Origin: Micromonospora sp. NBC_01699
GTDB taxonomy: Bacteria > Actinomycetota > Actinomycetes > Mycobacteriales > Micromonosporaceae
Direction of reading: 5' to 3'
Length of the DNA stretch: 64,000 nt
Assembly (NCBI RefSeq): GCF_036250065.1
Contig: NZ_CP109199.1
Span: forward strand, 620,001-684,000
Below, piece by piece: positions 60,292 through 64,000 of this stretch. Below the pieces are notes generated by a model. It had not been told where the DNA came from. It ran no database searches and saw only the letters and a list, made by a program, of their open reading frames with translations. Positions within the stretch are counted from its first letter, which is position 1. Each line of letters opens with the position of its first letter. Position numbers and translations under genes: made by a program.

Positions 60292-60834
60292 ATGTCGCGT
60301 ATTGGACGTAAGTTGATTCCGGTCCCCGCCGGTGTCGACGTCACGATCACCGGGCCGACCGTGAAGGTCAAGGGCCCCAAGGGCGAGCTCACGCACATCC
60401 TGGCCGAGCCGATCAAGGCGGAGCGGGGCGAGGACGGTCAGCTGGAGGTGACCCGTCCCAACGACGAGCGTCGCGCCAAGGAGCTGCACGGCCTGAGCCG
60501 TACCCTGGTGGCCAACATGATCGTCGGGGTGACCGAGGGTTACCGGAAGACGCTGGAGATCGCCGGCACCGGTTACCGGGTCACCGCCAAGGGCAGCGAC
60601 CTTGAGTTTGCGCTCGGGTTCTCGCACCCGGTGATCGTTCCGGCTCCGGCCGGGATCACCTTCACCGTCGAACGGCCGACCCTGTTCCACGTGGCCGGCA
60701 TCGACAAGCAGCAGGTCGGTGAGGTCGCCGCCAAGATCCGGAAGATCCGGCCGCCGGAGCCCTACAAGGGCAAGGGCGTGAAGTACCAGGGCGAGGTCAT
60801 CCGCCGCAAGGCTGGAAAGGCAGGTAAGAAGTGA
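60292..60834 (+). CDS. rplF: 50S ribosomal protein L6
   Basis: L6 lies near the sarcin-ricin loop. The 180-residue protein starts at ATG 60292 ([33 protein letters not shown]) and has the C-terminal motif [31 protein letters not shown]. The frame is open upstream to 60244 inside rpsH. Confidence 0.97.
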   Translation: MSRIGRKLIPVPAGVDVTITGPTVKVKGPKGELTHILAEPIKAERGEDGQLEVTRPNDERRAKELHGLSRTLVANMIVGVTEGYRKTLEIAGTGYRVTAKGSDLEFALGFSHPVIVPAPAGITFTVERPTLFHVAGIDKQQVGEVAAKIRKIRPPEPYKGKGVKYQGEVIRRKAGKAGKK

Positions 60835-61220
60835 GCGCCACGCTGCTCAAGCGCCGTCGCGGCGTTGCCGCCAAGCGCGCCATCGGGCGGGCGCGGCGAC
60901 ACTTCCGGGTTCGCAAGAACGTCAGCGGCACCGCCGACCGTCCCCGGTTGGTCGTCACCCGCTCGCTGCGCAACATCACGGCCCAGGTGGTCGACGACAC
61001 CAAGGGACACACCCTGGCGTCGGCGTCGAGCCTGGACACGTCGCTGCGCGGTGGCGAGGGCGACAAGAGCGCCCTGGCCGGCAAGGTCGGCGCTCTGCTG
61101 GCTGAGCGGGCCAAGGCCGCCGGCATCTCCAAGGTCGTCTTCGATCGCGGTGGCAACCGGTACGCGGGGCGGATCGCCGCGCTCGCCGACGCCGCCCGCG
61201 AAGCCGGGCTCGAGTTCTGA
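60831..61220 (+). CDS. rplR: 50S ribosomal protein L18
   Basis: L18 binds 5S rRNA. The 129-residue protein has [35 protein letters not shown] and ends [26 protein letters not shown]. The GTG start overlaps rplF by four bases. Confidence 0.96.
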   Translation: MSATLLKRRRGVAAKRAIGRARRHFRVRKNVSGTADRPRLVVTRSLRNITAQVVDDTKGHTLASASSLDTSLRGGEGDKSALAGKVGALLAERAKAAGISKVVFDRGGNRYAGRIAALADAAREAGLEF

Positions 61221-61292
61221 CGGGCGTCTGATGCGCGTCGGACGAGGATCGCAAGTTAGTAACCCCGTCACGAGAGATAAGGAAGGCCGCTG

Positions 61293-61907
61293 ATGCCAGG
61301 TCAACAGCGCCGTGGCGGCGGGTCCGGTGGCAACGAGGGTGGTCGCCGCGACAACCGCCGTGAGGGCGGCCGCGGAAACGCGCCCGTCGAAAAGACGCCG
61401 CACATCGAGCGGGTCGTCGCGATCAACCGTGTCGCCAAGGTCGTGAAGGGTGGTCGTCGCTTCAGCTTCACCGCTCTGGTGATCGTGGGCGACGGCGACG
61501 GCACCGTCGGTGTGGGCTACGGAAAGGCCAAGGAGGTGCCCGCGGCGATCGCCAAGGGCGTCGAGGAGGCCAAGAAGCACTTCTTCAAGGTGCCGCGGAT
61601 CGCCGCGTCGATCCCGCACCCGGTGCAGGGCGAGGACGCCGCTGGCGTCGTCCTGCTCAAGCCGGCCAGCGCCGGTACGGGTGTTATCGCCGGTGGACCG
61701 GTGCGGGCCGTGTTGGAGTGCGCCGGGATCCACGACGTGCTCTCCAAGAGCCTCGGCTCGTCGAACCCGATCAACATCGTGCACGCCACCGTCGCGGCCC
61801 TGAAGGGGCTGGAGTCGCCGGAGGCGGTCGCGAAGCGTCGCGGCCTGCCGGTCGAGGATGTCGCGCCGGCCGCCATGCTGGCGGCGCGGGCGGGGGTGAC
61901 TCGCTGA
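61293..61907 (+). CDS. rpsE: 30S ribosomal protein S5
   Basis: S5 acts at the mRNA entry and in accuracy. The 204-residue protein has a Gly/Arg-rich disordered N-terminus of about 30 residues. It is followed by [50 protein letters not shown] and [23 protein letters not shown]. Confidence 0.97.
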   Translation: MPGQQRRGGGSGGNEGGRRDNRREGGRGNAPVEKTPHIERVVAINRVAKVVKGGRRFSFTALVIVGDGDGTVGVGYGKAKEVPAAIAKGVEEAKKHFFKVPRIAASIPHPVQGEDAAGVVLLKPASAGTGVIAGGPVRAVLECAGIHDVLSKSLGSSNPINIVHATVAALKGLESPEAVAKRRGLPVEDVAPAAMLAARAGVTR

Positions 61908-62089
61908 TGGCACGGCTCAAGGTCACCCAGCTCCGATCCAACATCGGGACCAAGCACAACCAGCGGGAGTCCCTGCGGTCGCTCGGTCTCAAGCGGATCA
62001 ATGACGTGGTGGTCAAGGAGGACCGGCCCGAGATTCGGGGCATGATCTTCACCGTGAGCCACCTCGTGAAGGTCGAGGAGGTCGAGTAA
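61907..62089 (+). CDS. rpmD: 50S ribosomal protein L30
   Basis: The 60-residue protein [60 protein letters not shown] is a full-length L30. It starts with a one-base overlap on rpsE and ends with a one-base overlap on rplO. Confidence 0.96.
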   Translation: MARLKVTQLRSNIGTKHNQRESLRSLGLKRINDVVVKEDRPEIRGMIFTVSHLVKVEEVE

Positions 62090-62532
62090 TGACGATCAAG
62101 GTCCATCACCTGCGCCCGGCGCCCGGTTCCAAGACCGCCAAGACCCGTGTGGGTCGTGGTGAGGGTTCCAAGGGCAAGACCGCCGGTCGGGGCACCAAGG
62201 GCTCCAAGGCCCGCAAGAACATCTCGGCGGCGTTCGAGGGTGGGCAGATGCCCATCCACATGCGCCTGCCGAAGCTGAAGGGCTTCAAGAACCACTTCCG
62301 GGTCGAGTTCCAGGTCGTGAACCTGGACCGGCTCGCGGAGCTGTTCCCCAACGGCGGCCAGATCGGCCCGTCCGAGCTCGTCGAGGCGGGTGCGGTCCGT
62401 AAGGGCCAGCCGGTCAAGGTGCTCGGTGCCGGGGATCTCGGCAACGTGACGCTCCAGGTGTCGGCGCACGCGTTCAGTGCGTCCGCCAAGGAGAAGATCG
62501 CTGCTGCTGGCGGCTCGACCACCGAGCTGTAG
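62089..62532 (+). CDS. rplO: 50S ribosomal protein L15
   Basis: L15 is a late 50S assembly protein. The 147-residue protein has [44 protein letters not shown] and the strand-rich C-terminal half ending [22 protein letters not shown]. Confidence 0.97.
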   Translation: MTIKVHHLRPAPGSKTAKTRVGRGEGSKGKTAGRGTKGSKARKNISAAFEGGQMPIHMRLPKLKGFKNHFRVEFQVVNLDRLAELFPNGGQIGPSELVEAGAVRKGQPVKVLGAGDLGNVTLQVSAHAFSASAKEKIAAAGGSTTEL

Positions 62533-62550
62533 GACGTAACGCGGCCGTGA

Positions 62551-62580
62551 CGCCCGTCAGTTGTTTTCAACTGACGGGCG
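62551..62580 (+). terminator. Terminator after rplO
   Basis: A perfect 13-bp stem (62551-62563 with 62568-62580) has loop TTTT. It separates the ribosomal genes from secY, which must have its own promoter in the 185 bases that follow. Confidence 0.75.
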
Positions 62581-62764
62581 CCACGGTCTACTAAGGGACG
62601 GTGTCCCTCGTTAACATCGGACCCGGTGTATGTTCGTGGGCACACCTGCCCGGATCACCGCCGGGCTGTTAGAGTCCGATCCCAGCACTGGTATCGGGCT
62701 ACCGCTCGAACCACCCTAAGCCGCGCCGGACCACCGGCGGCCCGCCTCGCGCAGGAGGATGAAG

Positions 62765-64000
62765 TTGCTCTCCGCCTTTTTCAGTGCGTTTCGTACGCCT
62801 GACCTGCGCAAAAAGCTGCTGTTCACAGTAGCTATCATCGGCGTCTACCGACTCGGTGCGACGCTGCCCAGCCCAGGTGTGTCCTTCGGGAACGTGCAGA
62901 AGTGCCTGGACACGATCCAGACCGACGGCGTCCTGTCGCTGCTGAACCTCTTCTCCGGCGGCGCGCTGCTGTCGCTGTCGGTCTTCGCGCTGGGCATCAT
63001 GCCCTACATCACCGCGTCGATCATCCTGCAACTGCTCACCGTGGTGATTCCGCGGTTGGAGCAGCTCCGCAAGGAGGGTCAGTCCGGTCAGGCGAAGATC
63101 ACCCAGTACACCCGCTACCTGACGCTCGGCCTTGGCGTCCTCCAGGCGTCGGCGTTCGTGGCGCTGGCCCGTTCCGGGCAGCTCTTCAACAACCAGTGCG
63201 ACCAGTTCCCGATCGTCCCGGAGAACACCGGGCTGCCGATGTGGCTCACCCTGGCGGTGCTGGTCATCACGATGACCGCCGGTACCGGTGTGGTCATGTG
63301 GCTCGGCGAGCTGATCACCGACCGGGGCGTCGGCAACGGCATGTCCGTGCTGATCTTCACCTCGATCGCGGCCCGGCTGCCGGGTGAGGGCTGGTCGATC
63401 AAGACCTCCAAGGGCTGGGACATGTTCCTCCTGGTCATCCTGCTGGTCCTGGTGGTCATCACCCTGGTCGTCTTCATCGAGCAGGCCCAGCGCCGGATCC
63501 CGGTGCAGTACGCCAAGCGCATGATCGGCCGGCGGATGTACGGCGGCACCTCGACCTACATCCCGCTGAAGGTCAACCAGGCGGGTGTGATCCCGGTCAT
63601 CTTCGGCTCGTCGCTGCTCTACCTGCCGCAGCTGGCGTTGCAGTTCTTCGACCAGAACAACCCGGGCGACGTACAGACCTGGATCCAGAACAACCTGGTC
63701 GATCCGAGCAGTCCGACGCACATCGTGGCGTACTTCCTGCTGATCATCTTCTTCACGTACTTCTACGTCTCGATCACGTTCAACCCGACCGAGGTCGCGG
63801 ACAACATGAAGAAGTACGGCGGGTTCGTGCCGGGTATCCGGCCGGGCAAGCCGACGGCCGACTACCTCGACTTCATCCTCAGCCGGATCACCCTCCCGGG
63901 TGCCATCTACCTGGGCGCGATCTCGATCCTCCCGAACTTCTTCTTCATCTGGCTGGACAACCAGCAGTACCAGAACTTCCCGTTCGGTGGTACTGCGGTG
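62765..64000 (+). CDS. secY: Preprotein translocase subunit SecY (partial, runs off the window)
   Basis: SecY is the protein-conducting channel. At least 412 residues are present and the gene continues past the window end. The visible N-terminus is LLSAFFSAFRTPDLRKKLLFTVAIIGVYRLGATLPSPGV, followed by many membrane helices. The start is taken as TTG 62765 because AGGAGG (62753-62758) lies six bases before it; the ATG at 62759 touches the same ribosome site and is too close. Confidence 0.95.
   Translation, partial: MLSAFFSAFRTPDLRKKLLFTVAIIGVYRLGATLPSPGVSFGNVQKCLDTIQTDGVLSLLNLFSGGALLSLSVFALGIMPYITASIILQLLTVVIPRLEQLRKEGQSGQAKITQYTRYLTLGLGVLQASAFVALARSGQLFNNQCDQFPIVPENTGLPMWLTLAVLVITMTAGTGVVMWLGELITDRGVGNGMSVLIFTSIAARLPGEGWSIKTSKGWDMFLLVILLVLVVITLVVFIEQAQRRIPVQYAKRMIGRRMYGGTSTYIPLKVNQAGVIPVIFGSSLLYLPQLALQFFDQNNPGDVQTWIQNNLVDPSSPTHIVAYFLLIIFFTYFYVSITFNPTEVADNMKKYGGFVPGIRPGKPTADYLDFILSRITLPGAIYLGAISILPNFFFIWLDNQQYQNFPFGGTAV

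Overview
The window is high-GC actinobacterial DNA. The organism is probably a member of the Micromonosporaceae; this is inferred from gene order and protein character and no database was searched. Supporting signs are many GTG starts and some TTG starts, a 4-bp overlap style of operon packing, type Z S14, the order rpmG-hadA-hadB-tRNA-Trp-secE-nusG, and a pSAM2-like integrative element.

Region 1 (1-8779) is host core. It holds the tail of the complex I operon (nuoJ fragment, nuoK, nuoL, nuoM, nuoN), the htpX protease, an MFS exporter and, on the minus strand, a YajQ-family protein.

Region 2 (8780-23590) is an integrated actinomycete integrative and conjugative element (AICE) of about 14.8 kb, sitting in a tRNA-Tyr gene and bounded by perfect 59-bp direct repeats. 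Reading inward from the left end there is a lower-GC cargo zone of unrecognised genes, including a translationally coupled soluble/membrane pair. Next come a helix-turn-helix/PLD-like regulator with a NUDIX hydrolase, then a GntR repressor overlapping a HAD phosphatase. After these come the transfer genes (132-aa protein, zinc-ribbon protein, FtsK-like translocase, small Spd-like proteins, DUF2637 membrane protein) and finally rolling-circle repSA, xis and int. The GntR/transfer divergent promoter carries three perfect copies of a 12-bp operator.

Region 3 (23591-30888) is host DNA next to the element: an AraC regulator, a VOC protein and a class II UvrA-like ATPase in tandem, a gene-poor stretch of more than 900 bp, a 55-aa exported or membrane peptide, and a membrane GAF-GGDEF-EAL cyclic-di-GMP protein.

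Region 4 (30889-64000) is the transcription and translation core. It contains tRNA-Thr, tRNA-Met, rpmG, hadA-hadB, tRNA-Trp, secE, nusG, rplK-rplA, an ABC exporter pair, rplJ-rplL behind an L10-type leader, rpoB-rpoC, two small membrane proteins, rpsL-rpsG-fusA-tuf, and the S10/spc cluster from rpsJ to secY, where the window ends. Several 5' leaders here carry clear inverted repeats, and the rpsL and rpsJ leaders share an identical 20-mer.

The best candidates for undescribed biology are the coupled soluble/four-helix cargo pair at 10231-11696, the replacement tRNA terminator carried by the element, the three-operator GntR switch, and the shared leader motif in the ribosomal operons.
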